From NCBI RefSeq assembly GCF_003201775.1, contig NZ_QJJZ01000014.1, forward strand, positions 112,886 to 176,885: a stretch of 64,000 nt of DNA. The letters are read 5' to 3'. The position numbers and the translations under genes were made by a program. Origin of the DNA: Arenibacter sp. ARW7G5Y1. GTDB lineage: Bacteria > Bacteroidota > Bacteroidia > Flavobacteriales > Flavobacteriaceae. A model generated the notes under the pieces. The model made no database searches. It saw nothing but the letters and a program-made list of their open reading frames with translations, and was not told the DNA's origin. Positions 10,238-18,166 of the stretch are shown one piece after another (positions within the stretch are counted from its first letter, which is position 1; each line of letters opens with the position of its first letter).

Positions 10238-10747
10238 ATGAAAATTTTAAAATTATTTACGCTTTTTATGTTATGTTCCTGGTTCTCTGTAAGTGCCCAA
10301 GAAATATCCGATCACACCATTGGTCTGCGCTTGGGGGACAGTGATGGTTTTGGGGCAGAAATCTCCTATCAAAAATCCTTGGATCGCGACAACAGATTGG
10401 AAGCCAACCTGGGATGGCGGGATAGTCGTTATTTTGATGCCTTTAAATTAACGGCCCTGTACCAATGGGTAAGGCCCTTGGATGGAAATTTCAATTGGTA
10501 TTACGGCGCCGGTGGCGGTCTTGGCAGTGTGGATTTCGCTTCCAGACCGAATGGCAATGGCGGATACTACACACCCGATGGCGGGCTGTTTGTGCTGGCT
10601 GCCGGGGATATTGGTATTGAATACAACTTTGACATTCCTTTACTGATTTCGTTGGATTTTAGACCCGAAATCGGCATTGTGGGCTACAAAGATTTCTCAG
10701 ATAATTTTGATTTTGATATCGCCTTGGGAATTCGCTATCAGTTCTGA
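10238..10747 (+). CDS. Small outer-membrane beta-barrel protein
   Basis: I start at ATG 10238 because it opens a clear signal peptide (MKILKLFTLFMLCSWFSVSAQ, cleaved after the Ala-Gln), whereas the longer frame from 10181 adds 19 residues with no signal character. The mature protein of about 150 residues is strand-rich and Gly/Asp/Tyr-rich, ending in the barrel-like DFDIALGIRYQF with C-terminal Phe. It resembles small flavobacterial porin-like proteins of unknown role. A terminator follows. Confidence 0.75.
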   Translation: MKILKLFTLFMLCSWFSVSAQEISDHTIGLRLGDSDGFGAEISYQKSLDRDNRLEANLGWRDSRYFDAFKLTALYQWVRPLDGNFNWYYGAGGGLGSVDFASRPNGNGGYYTPDGGLFVLAAGDIGIEYNFDIPLLISLDFRPEIGIVGYKDFSDNFDFDIALGIRYQF

Positions 10748-10775
10748 TATAAATAACTAATTACCATTTTATTGG

Positions 10776-10811
10776 GCCATGAATGTTCTTGTAGCATTTA
10801 TGGCTTTTTTT
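10776..10811 (+). terminator. Rho-independent terminator
   Basis: GCCATGAATG (10776-10785) pairs imperfectly with CATTTATGGC (10795-10804) and is followed by a run of T. It lies about 30 bases after the beta-barrel gene stop. Confidence 0.7.
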
Positions 10812-10828
10812 ATTACTCATTTATTAAG

Positions 10829-10836
10829 TACATTTG
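10829..10836 (+). promoter_or_regulatory. Candidate -7 box for the TlpA-like lipoprotein gene
   Basis: TACATTTG, followed by CGCC, fits the TAnnTTTG -7 consensus and would start a short leader before ATG 10859. No convincing -33 TTTG is seen, and the T-run of the preceding terminator occupies that position. Confidence 0.4.
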
Positions 10837-10858
10837 CGCCAATTAAAAGAAAACAACA

Positions 10859-11977
10859 ATGAAAAAAATATTATTGTCCCTTACCGTAATTGTAGGAGTT
10901 GTAGCGTGCAACAGTAAACCCGAAGGTTTTGTATTGAACGGAACTTTGACCGGGGATGTGGAAAACGGTACCCAAATATTCATTAGAAAGATAGGAGAAA
11001 ACAATCAGCCCTATGATATTGACACCACTACTGTGGAAAACGGAAAGTTTACCGTTAGTGGTCCTGCAGATTCGCCCGATTTAATTTATGTTTTTATTGA
11101 TAAAATACAGGGATATACACCGGTCGTTGCCGAAAAAGGTGAAATAGAACTGAGTGCCCAAAAGGATAGTTTAAATTTTGCCAAGGTGAAAGGCACTGTA
11201 CAAAATGATATTTTCTTTGATTATCTAAGTGAATCCAGGGCTTTGTCCGACCAGGCAATGTCTATTCAAAAAGATATGCAAACCGCCGACGAGGCCACAG
11301 TGAATTCCTTACGTGATGAGTTTGCCGAACTTCAGGAAGAATATAAGAATTTTGAGTTGGACTTCATTAAAAACAATCCAAATGGTCTTATCTCTGCTTT
11401 ATTGATAGAAAAAGGACTCAATACAAGAATAGTGGAGAGCGAAGAAGCACAAAAAATGTATGATGCCCTGACCCCTGAAATAAAGGAAACCCAGCCAGCC
11501 AAAAACATCCTAAAAAGTTTGGAGGCGGCCAAAGCTAGGGAAGAAAAAGGCAAGAGTACGGCAATTGGCGCTACTGCGCCCGACTTTTCCGGCCCTACTC
11601 CGGACGGTAAGGAATTGTCCCTAAAAGAGGCAATGGGAAAAGTGACCATCATCGATTTTTGGGCCGCCTGGTGCAAGCCTTGTAGGGTTGAAAACCCAAA
11701 TGTGGTAAACGTTTACAACAAGTACCACTCCAAAGGACTTAATATTATTGGTGTTTCCTTGGATCGAAAGGAAGAGGATTGGAAAAAAGCCATTGCGGAC
11801 GACAAACTTAGCTGGAACCATATTTCCAGTTTGGACTACTTTAATGATGCCGTGGCCAAGCTTTACAATGTAGAAGCTATTCCTGCTACCTTTATTCTTG
11901 ATGAAAATGGGGTTATAGTAGCAAAAAACCTAAGAGGTCCTGAATTGGAATCGAAAATTTCAGAACTCTTGCAATAA
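10859..11977 (+). CDS. TlpA-family thioredoxin-like lipoprotein with DUF4369-type N-terminal domain
   Basis: The 372-residue product has a lipoprotein signal (VVGVVACNS, lipidated Cys at residue 17), a beta-rich DUF4369-like domain (about 22-120), a helical linker (about 120-230) and an AhpC/TSA-Redoxin domain whose active site WCKPC lies near residue 270, with the cis-proline segment EAIPATF near 340. It should be anchored in the periplasm and reduce or shuffle disulfides, as in cytochrome maturation or cell-envelope redox control. The C-X-X-C is intact. Followed by a strong terminator. Confidence 0.9.
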   Translation: MKKILLSLTVIVGVVACNSKPEGFVLNGTLTGDVENGTQIFIRKIGENNQPYDIDTTTVENGKFTVSGPADSPDLIYVFIDKIQGYTPVVAEKGEIELSAQKDSLNFAKVKGTVQNDIFFDYLSESRALSDQAMSIQKDMQTADEATVNSLRDEFAELQEEYKNFELDFIKNNPNGLISALLIEKGLNTRIVESEEAQKMYDALTPEIKETQPAKNILKSLEAAKAREEKGKSTAIGATAPDFSGPTPDGKELSLKEAMGKVTIIDFWAAWCKPCRVENPNVVNVYNKYHSKGLNIIGVSLDRKEEDWKKAIADDKLSWNHISSLDYFNDAVAKLYNVEAIPATFILDENGVIVAKNLRGPELESKISELLQ

Positions 11978-12001
11978 CAACATTTAATAAATTTAATAAG
12001 G

Positions 12002-12032
12002 AAAGGCCCGTAACTATTTTACGGGCCTTTTT
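12002..12032 (+). terminator. Strong rho-independent terminator
   Basis: AAAGGCCCGTAA (12002-12013) pairs perfectly with TTACGGGCCTTT (12019-12030) around a 5-base loop, followed by more T. It ends the TlpA-like gene. Confidence 0.9.
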
Positions 12033-12114
12033 ACATCTTATCCAGCAGTCCGGCATCCATAATGCAAGCCCCTGCAGTCCATGCTCCTAAAAGAAAATAA
12101 AAGATATTCAACCT

Positions 12115-12172
12115 CAGGGCAGGCCTGCCTGCCGACAAAGGTAGGACTGTCTGTCGAAAAAGGTAGGCCCTG
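12115..12172. repeat. Palindromic REP-like element, two hairpin units between CAGGGC and GCCCTG
   Basis: CAGGGC at 12115-12120 is inverted as GCCCTG at 12167-12172. Between them lie two degenerate copies of the word CCTGYCTGCCGACAAAGGYAGG, each able to fold as CTGCC...GGYAG. Related words occur at 59506-59546 and, weaker, at 21296, 36184 and 38341. Confidence 0.6.
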
Positions 12173-12184
12173 AACCCAATAATA

Positions 12185-12303
12185 GGAATCGACCCTAGGG
12201 TCGTGTTATGGAACCCAGATCCCGCCGAAAAAGGCGGGATTAGTTCAACTTGCTATTTTAAGTGCGTCTTACCGACTTCTCAAAATTGAGTTTCACTAAT
12301 AAA
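12185..12303. repeat. Dispersed repeat D, copy 1
   Basis: About 119 bp that recur at 38427-38546 and partly at 38339-38426. It contains a self-complementary GACCCTAGGGTC, a hairpin ATCCCGCC-gaaaaa-GGCGGGAT (12219-12240) and CTCAAAATTGAG, a perfect 12-bp palindrome. No reading frame spans it. It fills most of the space before the rhomboid gene's 3' end. Confidence 0.75.
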
Positions 12304-12330
12304 GTTGCGTTGCATAAACCCACTGCCTTC

Positions 12331-12981
12331 CTATATCTTGCCCATTTTTCCAAGAATAAAAAGTATCACGATGGGCAAAGCCAATAAAAGCACTACCAAT
12401 GTATCTGTAACCAATAGATCGGGCTTAAAGAGCAAGGTTACCAAATAGCCACCAATAGCACCTCCAAAATGGGCAGTATGCCCAATATTGCCCAATCTGG
12501 TTTTCATTCCGTAGATGGAATAAAACAAATAAAGTATCCCTAAAACATAAGCGGGCAAAGGTATAGGAATGAACATAATTCCCAAACGCATCCCGGGCTC
12601 CAATAGGATGGCCGAATACAGTATTCCTGTAACCGCTCCACTGGCCCCTACGGCACTGTAATAGGGTTCGTTTTTATGAAAGTACAATGCCAACAAACTT
12701 CCCGCAACCAGGCTAATAAAATAAAGGATTACAAACTTACTGGGACCAAACCAATCAATGACCACGTCTGCAAAAAAATAAAGGGTGAACATATTAAAAA
12801 ACAGATGGGAAAGGTCTACGTGTAAAAAGCCCGAAGTAAGCATTCTATCTTTCTGTCCCGCCTGAATTGCACCTACACCAAACTTGTAGCGTTCAAAGAA
12901 AGTCTGGTTATTAAAACCCTTTAAGGAGGCAAGTACATTGGCAGCCATAATGGCAATGGTAGCGAGATGAAGGTTATTCAT
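12331..12981 (-). CDS. Rhomboid-family intramembrane serine protease
   Basis: A 216-residue membrane protein starting at ATG 12981 (MNNLHLATIAIMAANVLAS); an in-frame upstream ATG at 13008 would add nine residues and is less likely. Rhomboid hallmarks are all present: HVDLSHLFFNM in the second segment, the catalytic Ser in GASGAV (near 112) and the catalytic His in GHTAHFGG (near 170), with about six hydrophobic segments. It cleaves transmembrane substrates within the inner membrane; substrate unknown. It diverges from the acyltransferase gene on the other strand. Confidence 0.92.
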   Translation of the reverse strand: MNNLHLATIAIMAANVLASLKGFNNQTFFERYKFGVGAIQAGQKDRMLTSGFLHVDLSHLFFNMFTLYFFADVVIDWFGPSKFVILYFISLVAGSLLALYFHKNEPYYSAVGASGAVTGILYSAILLEPGMRLGIMFIPIPLPAYVLGILYLFYSIYGMKTRLGNIGHTAHFGGAIGGYLVTLLFKPDLLVTDTLVVLLLALPIVILFILGKMGKI

Positions 12982-13015
12982 GAAGAAAACTATTATTTTT
13001 AGGTTCAAATATAGC

Positions 13016-13023
13016 TATATTTG
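13016..13023 (+). promoter_or_regulatory. Candidate -7 box for the acyltransferase gene
   Basis: TATATTTG followed by C matches TAnnTTTG and predicts a transcript starting around 13030. That would exclude the upstream in-frame ATG at 12980 and favours ATG 13040 as start. No clear -33 element. Confidence 0.4.
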
Positions 13024-13039
13024 CCCTAATTATATCTGC

Positions 13040-13927
13040 ATGCAGTTCATAGTATATATTTTAGTTTACCCTCTCCTATGGCTTATTTCCATATTACCCT
13101 TTAGACTTTTCTATTTTTTTTCGGACTTTGTCTTTATTATACTGTTCTATGTGGTGGGCTACCGCAAAAGAGTCGTATATGAAAATCTTGCAAGGGCATT
13201 CCCCGATAAGCCAACAAAAGAACTAAAAGGAATACAAAAGGAATTCTACCGTCATATGTGCGATATGTTCCTGGAAATGGTAAAGACCTTGAATCTATCA
13301 AAAGAGGACCTAAAGGAACGCTATAAGATCATCAATATTGAAGTACTTCAGGAAATAGTCAAAAATAAGAGCGTTCTCATCGTATGTTCCCATTACGCCA
13401 ACTGGGAATGGAACGTAAGTATCAATAATTATGTACATGCCAAAGGATATGCCGTATATCAAAAGATTGGGAATTCCTATTTTGATGATCTGATAAAGAA
13501 AATAAGGGCCAAATGGAACACCACCCTAATAACCCAGCAAGAAACCGTAAAAACGGTATATAGGAATGTACAAAACGGGGTAATTTCGGCATACGGTATG
13601 GTAAGCGACCAATCCCCTCAAGCAAAAAGGGCCCAATATTGGAGTGAATTTATGGGCGTTAAGGTTCCTATTTTTAATGGACCGGAGAGCATGGCCAGAA
13701 AATTGGACCTAGCTGTAGTATTCCTAAAGGTGTCCAAAGTAAAAAGAGGGTATTACCAAGCAGAATTCATCCCCATTACCACTGCCGGCAGCAAGACCAA
13801 AAAACACCAAATTACGGACCAATTCCTCAGGTTGACCGAAGATCAGATACGGGAAAAGCCAGAGTATTACCTTTGGACACACAAACGTTGGAAACATCGA
13901 AATAAAGTACCCGTGGAATTCCAATAG
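13040..13927 (+). CDS. Lysophospholipid/lipid A-type acyltransferase (LpxL/HtrB family)
   Basis: A 295-residue protein with an N-terminal membrane anchor (MQFIVYILVYPLLWLISILPF) and the HX4E acyltransferase motif (SHYANWEW near 115), followed by DQSPQ and the FNGPESMARKLDLAVVF segment typical of LpxL/HtrB homologues. It is predicted to add a secondary acyl chain to lipid A or an ornithine-type aminolipid at the inner membrane. I prefer ATG 13040 to 12980 because the extra 20 residues (KKTIIFRFKYSYICPNYIC) are not anchor-like and precede the likely promoter box. Confidence 0.88.
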   Translation: MQFIVYILVYPLLWLISILPFRLFYFFSDFVFIILFYVVGYRKRVVYENLARAFPDKPTKELKGIQKEFYRHMCDMFLEMVKTLNLSKEDLKERYKIINIEVLQEIVKNKSVLIVCSHYANWEWNVSINNYVHAKGYAVYQKIGNSYFDDLIKKIRAKWNTTLITQQETVKTVYRNVQNGVISAYGMVSDQSPQAKRAQYWSEFMGVKVPIFNGPESMARKLDLAVVFLKVSKVKRGYYQAEFIPITTAGSKTKKHQITDQFLRLTEDQIREKPEYYLWTHKRWKHRNKVPVEFQ

Positions 13928-14061
13928 GAATAGGCCTATTACGATAAATTTTTGAACATCCGGAAGCAAGCCAAAGGGCCCATGCAAACCACTACCCCAT
14001 TAATCCCCTGGAACACATCGCATTAAATTGAATGCCTTCCCGCAGATAGCAGCTATAGTTC

Positions 14062-14081
14062 CATTGGTTTGCGAACCAATG
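14062..14081. promoter_or_regulatory. 20-bp inverted repeat upstream of sterol desaturase gene
   Basis: CATTGGTT-tgcg-AACCAATG is a perfect 8-bp inverted repeat with a 4-base centre, about 78 bases before ATG 14159. It could be a dimeric regulator site or a small hairpin; no regulator gene is adjacent. Confidence 0.35.
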
Positions 14082-14158
14082 TTGTTGGTCTAAATTCATG
14101 GAAAAATTGCCTTTTTATTTATAAATTAATACCCTATTGATATAAAGTTGGCTTTACT

Positions 14159-15154
14159 ATGGACATTTTTGGAACCCTTTATGATGAGGTAGTTGGATTT
14201 TTGGGAATACGGCAGGCGCTGGAATTATTGCAAGCGGGCGACTATAGTATATTCTCTACTTACGACGGTGTGGTTTCCCTTATCTACCCCATTATCCCCC
14301 TATTACTACTATTGGAGTTCATCCTTGGCCTGGTATATAAAAAGCCTAATACCAAGGTATATAAGGTAAACTTCCTCATCTATGTGTTTAACAGGTTTGT
14401 TGGCCGATTTATAGCTATAGCCATGGTAACCCTTATTATAGGGTGGTTACAACCCTATGCCCTATTCCAAACAAAAATGACCTGGTACTGGTTTATTTAC
14501 GGATATATTGTTTGGGAATTTGGCCATTTCTTATACCACTATTGGGGGCACAAGGTGCGATTTTTTTGGTGCTTGCACTCTACCCATCACGCACCGGAAC
14601 AAATGAATCTTTCCGTAACCCATGCCCATTTTTTTCTGGAGGCCCCCTATGCCGATGCCATTAGGACTACGGTTTGTATTCTGTTGGGTGTTGAACCGGT
14701 TCTGCTCTTTTTGATCATGTTCATAGATGGTACCTATGGAGCATTCATACATGTTGGGGAAAATATGATGAAGGATGGCAGAATGGGTTTTCTGAACAAA
14801 ATTATATTGACACCCTCCCATCATAGGGTACATCATGCCCGAAACCCGCTGTATATGGATACCAATTTCTGTAATTTACTGAATATCTGGGACAAGGTTT
14901 TTGGGACCTATCAGGAGGAACAACATGACATCCAAATTGAATATGGAATTACCCGTAAAATGGATAGCGGTAACTTTTTTGATGTTTATTTCGGGGAATT
15001 TATGGCCCTTTTCAAGGATATCGCCAAAGCGCCCGGCCTAAAAAATAAAATTCTCTATATGGTCATGCCCCCAGGTTGGAGCCATACAGGGGAACACCAG
15101 ACCTCCAAGTTGGTACGTGGAGCCTACCTAAAAGAACAACTGGCTAAGGAGTAA
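14159..15154 (+). CDS. Sterol desaturase / fatty acid hydroxylase superfamily protein
   Basis: The 331-residue membrane protein carries the three diiron histidine clusters of the superfamily: HFLYHYWGH (near 123), HSTHH (near 140) and HHRVHH (near 222), with four or so membrane segments at residues 35-60 and 75-120 and between the histidine clusters. The family hydroxylates or desaturates lipids using O2 and two irons. Bacterial members act on carotenoids, hopanoids or aminolipid acyl chains; here the substrate is unknown. Its 3' end overlaps the convergent gene at 15144 by 11 bases. Confidence 0.88.
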   Translation: MDIFGTLYDEVVGFLGIRQALELLQAGDYSIFSTYDGVVSLIYPIIPLLLLLEFILGLVYKKPNTKVYKVNFLIYVFNRFVGRFIAIAMVTLIIGWLQPYALFQTKMTWYWFIYGYIVWEFGHFLYHYWGHKVRFFWCLHSTHHAPEQMNLSVTHAHFFLEAPYADAIRTTVCILLGVEPVLLFLIMFIDGTYGAFIHVGENMMKDGRMGFLNKIILTPSHHRVHHARNPLYMDTNFCNLLNIWDKVFGTYQEEQHDIQIEYGITRKMDSGNFFDVYFGEFMALFKDIAKAPGLKNKILYMVMPPGWSHTGEHQTSKLVRGAYLKEQLAKE

Positions 15155-15932
15155 ATACCAATGTTGCAATTACAATACAATGATCGCTGGCATAATTCTC
15201 ACATAGGATCCCATAATCCAACACCTGCCATTTTTCGGGTTGATTGTACATAATATGATCGATGCAGATATTGGGTCCCGTTGCCGGAAAAGTCCCCTTC
15301 CATGCATTGGGATGGTTGGGTTTTGTAAATTTTTCAGAAATAATGGTGATGGGCTTGCTATGGGGCTGTGCGTTAAGATCGCCCACTACTAAAGTGGGAT
15401 AATCGGTATTCCCCAGATGGGCAACAATTGCCTTGGCCTGCATTACTTTATCGGTTTCATCCTTCTGATGATCCAAATGTGTGCCCACAAACTGAATGGT
15501 ATTCCCTTTTTTGGTTTTGATCCGGGTTATCAAGGCAGCCCTCGGTTCCGAGTTCGGCAAATGTGGCAAAGCCAAATTTTCACTGCCAACAAAGGTATAT
15601 TTGGATAGCACCGCCTCCCCATACTCCCCTCCATCATAATACATGGCCCGTGCAAAAAGCGAGGCCATTTTGGTACGGATTCCCAATTCGGTAGGCAGAT
15701 CGTACTCTTTTGCCCTTTTCGTTTTAAAATCAACCTCCTGTAACGCTACCAAATCGGGCTTGTAATAATTAATCACGCCTGCAATGGTATCCAAATTAAA
15801 ATCGTCCCTGGTAGTGGCACCGTGCAATATATTAAAACTCATCACCCTCAGGGTATCTGCCTGCGCAAGGCTACCATAGGAAGTGCCTCCCACAATAACA
15901 AAAAGAAATAATTTTACAATCTGGTATTTCAT
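15144..15932 (-). CDS. Secreted endonuclease/exonuclease/phosphatase-family protein
   Basis: A 262-residue product starting at ATG 15932, chosen because it opens a signal peptide (MKYQIVKLFLFVIVGGTSYGSLAQA); the frame is open ten residues further upstream. EEP-fold motifs are visible: MSFNILHG, LQEVD, GTHLDHQ, VGDLNAQP and the C-terminal SDHCIV. The Mg-dependent family includes DNases, sphingomyelinases and inositol phosphatases, so the substrate is open, but location should be periplasmic or extracellular. Converges on, and overlaps, the desaturase gene. Confidence 0.87.
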   Translation of the reverse strand: MKYQIVKLFLFVIVGGTSYGSLAQADTLRVMSFNILHGATTRDDFNLDTIAGVINYYKPDLVALQEVDFKTKRAKEYDLPTELGIRTKMASLFARAMYYDGGEYGEAVLSKYTFVGSENLALPHLPNSEPRAALITRIKTKKGNTIQFVGTHLDHQKDETDKVMQAKAIVAHLGNTDYPTLVVGDLNAQPHSKPITIISEKFTKPNHPNAWKGTFPATGPNICIDHIMYNQPEKWQVLDYGILCENYASDHCIVIATLVFTP

Positions 15933-15993
15933 TTGCCCATTTGAAATTAGGGCCGAAAACACAATATCTCCGACCCTATATTATCTGATTAAT

Positions 15994-17382
15994 TTAGATT
16001 CCCGCCACTATTTTTATCTCACCTATTATGGTATCGGCCAAACCATCCGCTTCGGCCTGACTTTTGGCTTCCGTGTAAATTCGGATGATGGGCTCGGTAT
16101 TGGATTTGCGTAAGTGTACCCAATTCTCCGGAAAATCTATCTTTACTCCGTCAATAGTAGAAATTTCCTCATTTTTATATTTTTCGGCCATGGCTAGAAG
16201 AATACCGTCCACATCCAAACCAGGAGTTAGTTCTATTTTCTTTTTACTCATAAAATAACTAGGGTAGCTGGCCCTTAGCTCGCTAACGGTACCTCCCCTT
16301 TCTGCCATCAACATTAAGAATAAGGCCGTTCCCACCAGGGAATCCCTACCGTAATGACTTTCAGGGTAAATAATACCTCCATTGCCCTCACCACCAATTA
16401 TGGCCTTATTGGCCTTCATTTTGGTCACTACGTTTACTTCTCCTACGGCAGCCGCTTCATAGGTACCTCCGTGTTTTTCAGAAATATCCCTTAAAGCCCT
16501 GGAAGAGGATAGGTTGGAAACGGTATTCCCCTTGGTTTTTCCCAACACATAATCTGCGCAGGCCACCAAAGTATATTCCTCCCCGAACATTTCCCCCTCA
16601 TTGGTAATAAAGGCCAAACGATCAACGTCCGGATCAACCACAATTCCAAAATCGGCCTTTTCCTTAACCACCAGTTCACAAATATCGCCCAAATGTTCTT
16701 TTAAGGGTTCTGGGTTATGGGGAAAATGCCCTGTTGGATCGCAGTACAGTTCCACTACTTCCACTCCCAATTCCTTTAAAAGTTTAGGTATGGCAATACC
16801 ACCAGTGGAATTTACCCCGTCTACCACCACTTTAAACTTGGCCGCCCTTATAACCTCGGCATCCACCAAAGAAAGGTTTAGCACCTCATCTATATGGATA
16901 TCAATATAGGAATCGTTCCTATTTATGGTTCCCAAATAATCTACCTCTGAAAAGTCAAAGGCTTCCTTTTCTGCTATTTCCAGTATTTTGGCCCCTTGGG
17001 CAGCATCCAAAAACTCTCCTTTTTCATTTAAAAGCTTTAGGGCGTTCCATTGTTTTGGATTATGACTGGCCGTAAGGATAATTCCTCCGTCGGCCTTTTC
17101 CAAGGGAACCGCTATTTCAACGGTGGGTGTCGTAGACAGATCCAAGTCCACAACATCTATTCCTAGGCCTACAAGGGTGGATACGACCAAATTCTGGATC
17201 ATTTCCCCGGAAAGTCGGGCATCGCGCCCAATCACTACCGTTAATTTTTCCTTTTTTGAGTATTCTTTTAACCAAACACCATAAGCAGCCGCAAATTTAA
17301 CTGCATCAATGGGTGTTAAATTATCACCTGGCTTACCGCCAATGGTACCCCGTATTCCCGAAATAGATTTAATTAAAGTCAT
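15994..17382 (-). CDS. glmM: Phosphoglucosamine mutase
   Basis: A 462-residue alpha-D-phosphohexomutase. It has the phosphoserine loop TASHNPKQWNALK (near 103), the metal loop DPDVDRLA (near 245), the substrate-specificity loop GGEGNGG (near 325) and the phosphate-binding RKSNTEPIIRIY near the C-terminus. GlmM converts glucosamine-6-phosphate to glucosamine-1-phosphate for UDP-GlcNAc, feeding peptidoglycan, lipid A and the surface polysaccharide locus in this window. A phosphomannomutase is the alternative; the sugar loop GEGNGG supports GlmM-type in this phylum. Confidence 0.88.
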   Translation of the reverse strand: MTLIKSISGIRGTIGGKPGDNLTPIDAVKFAAAYGVWLKEYSKKEKLTVVIGRDARLSGEMIQNLVVSTLVGLGIDVVDLDLSTTPTVEIAVPLEKADGGIILTASHNPKQWNALKLLNEKGEFLDAAQGAKILEIAEKEAFDFSEVDYLGTINRNDSYIDIHIDEVLNLSLVDAEVIRAAKFKVVVDGVNSTGGIAIPKLLKELGVEVVELYCDPTGHFPHNPEPLKEHLGDICELVVKEKADFGIVVDPDVDRLAFITNEGEMFGEEYTLVACADYVLGKTKGNTVSNLSSSRALRDISEKHGGTYEAAAVGEVNVVTKMKANKAIIGGEGNGGIIYPESHYGRDSLVGTALFLMLMAERGGTVSELRASYPSYFMSKKKIELTPGLDVDGILLAMAEKYKNEEISTIDGVKIDFPENWVHLRKSNTEPIIRIYTEAKSQAEADGLADTIIGEIKIVAGI

Positions 17383-17402
17383 ATTTTATTTATAAATTTT
17401 TA

Positions 17403-17410
17403 CAAATATA
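17403..17410 (-). promoter_or_regulatory. Candidate -7 box for glmM
   Basis: The minus strand reads TATATTTG at 17410-17403, about 20 bases before the start codon at 17382. It matches TAnnTTTG; a -33 TTTG is not evident. Confidence 0.4.
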
Positions 17411-17478
17411 GAAGGTTAGGTTTAAATCCTATGCCGCTAAGTTGTAAATTCGAACTTAATAAACTTCAACAGAGGTCA

Positions 17479-18066
17479 ATGAATTTTTTAGCACACCTAT
17501 ATCTTTCTTTTGAAGACGATCAGATAACTATCGGAAATTTTATTGCAGACAGTATACGGGGCAATAAATACAAGCACCTTCCAGAAAAAATTCAAAAAGG
17601 AATTGTGCTTCACCGCGCAATTGACACCTATACGGACAAACATCCTATAGTGAGACAGAGCACCAAACGCCTGCATAAAAACTACAGTCATTACAGCGGT
17701 GTAATTGTGGACATTTTCTATGACCACTTTCTCGCCAAGAATTGGTCGGCTTACGCAGATACGCCACTACCCCATTTCGTAGACAATTTTTATGATCTTT
17801 TGGAAAACCACTATGAAATACTTCCCATTGGGGTAAAGCGGATGATGCCCTATATGATTGCGGATAATTGGATTTTGAACTATGCCAGGATGGATGGGAT
17901 ATCCAGGGTTTTGAATGGCATCAATAGACGGACCCAAAATAAATCCAAAATGAATTTTGCCATTTTGGACCTTGAGGAACACTATACCGATTTTGAAAAG
18001 GAATTCACTTTATTTTTCGAGGAATTGATAGTATTTTCAAAGCAAAAATACCTTTCCTTACAGTGA
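17479..18066 (+). CDS. ACP phosphodiesterase (AcpH family)
   Basis: The 195-residue product begins MNFLAHLYLSFEDDQITIGNFIADSIRG, the invariant opening of AcpH proteins, and continues with HRAIDTYTDKHP and VDIFYDHFLA, whose His/Asp residues form the HD-like metal site. AcpH removes 4'-phosphopantetheine from acyl carrier protein. ATG 17479 is chosen because the family starts at MNFLAH; the upstream 16 codons of open frame are not conserved-looking. Length matches E. coli AcpH (193). Confidence 0.88.
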   Translation: MNFLAHLYLSFEDDQITIGNFIADSIRGNKYKHLPEKIQKGIVLHRAIDTYTDKHPIVRQSTKRLHKNYSHYSGVIVDIFYDHFLAKNWSAYADTPLPHFVDNFYDLLENHYEILPIGVKRMMPYMIADNWILNYARMDGISRVLNGINRRTQNKSKMNFAILDLEEHYTDFEKEFTLFFEELIVFSKQKYLSLQ

Positions 18067-18166
18067 AACAACACTATATACTTGGGACAATTTATAACCA
18101 ACCAACTATGATCTTTGGATAGTGCCCCGCAAAAAGAGGCCCATAGTTACTAATACGGACAAAAAC

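Noticed and set aside
12980..13039. Upstream start for the acyltransferase
   Set aside because: The ATG at 12980 overlaps the divergent rhomboid start and lies before the TATATTTG box. The extra residues do not look like a membrane anchor.
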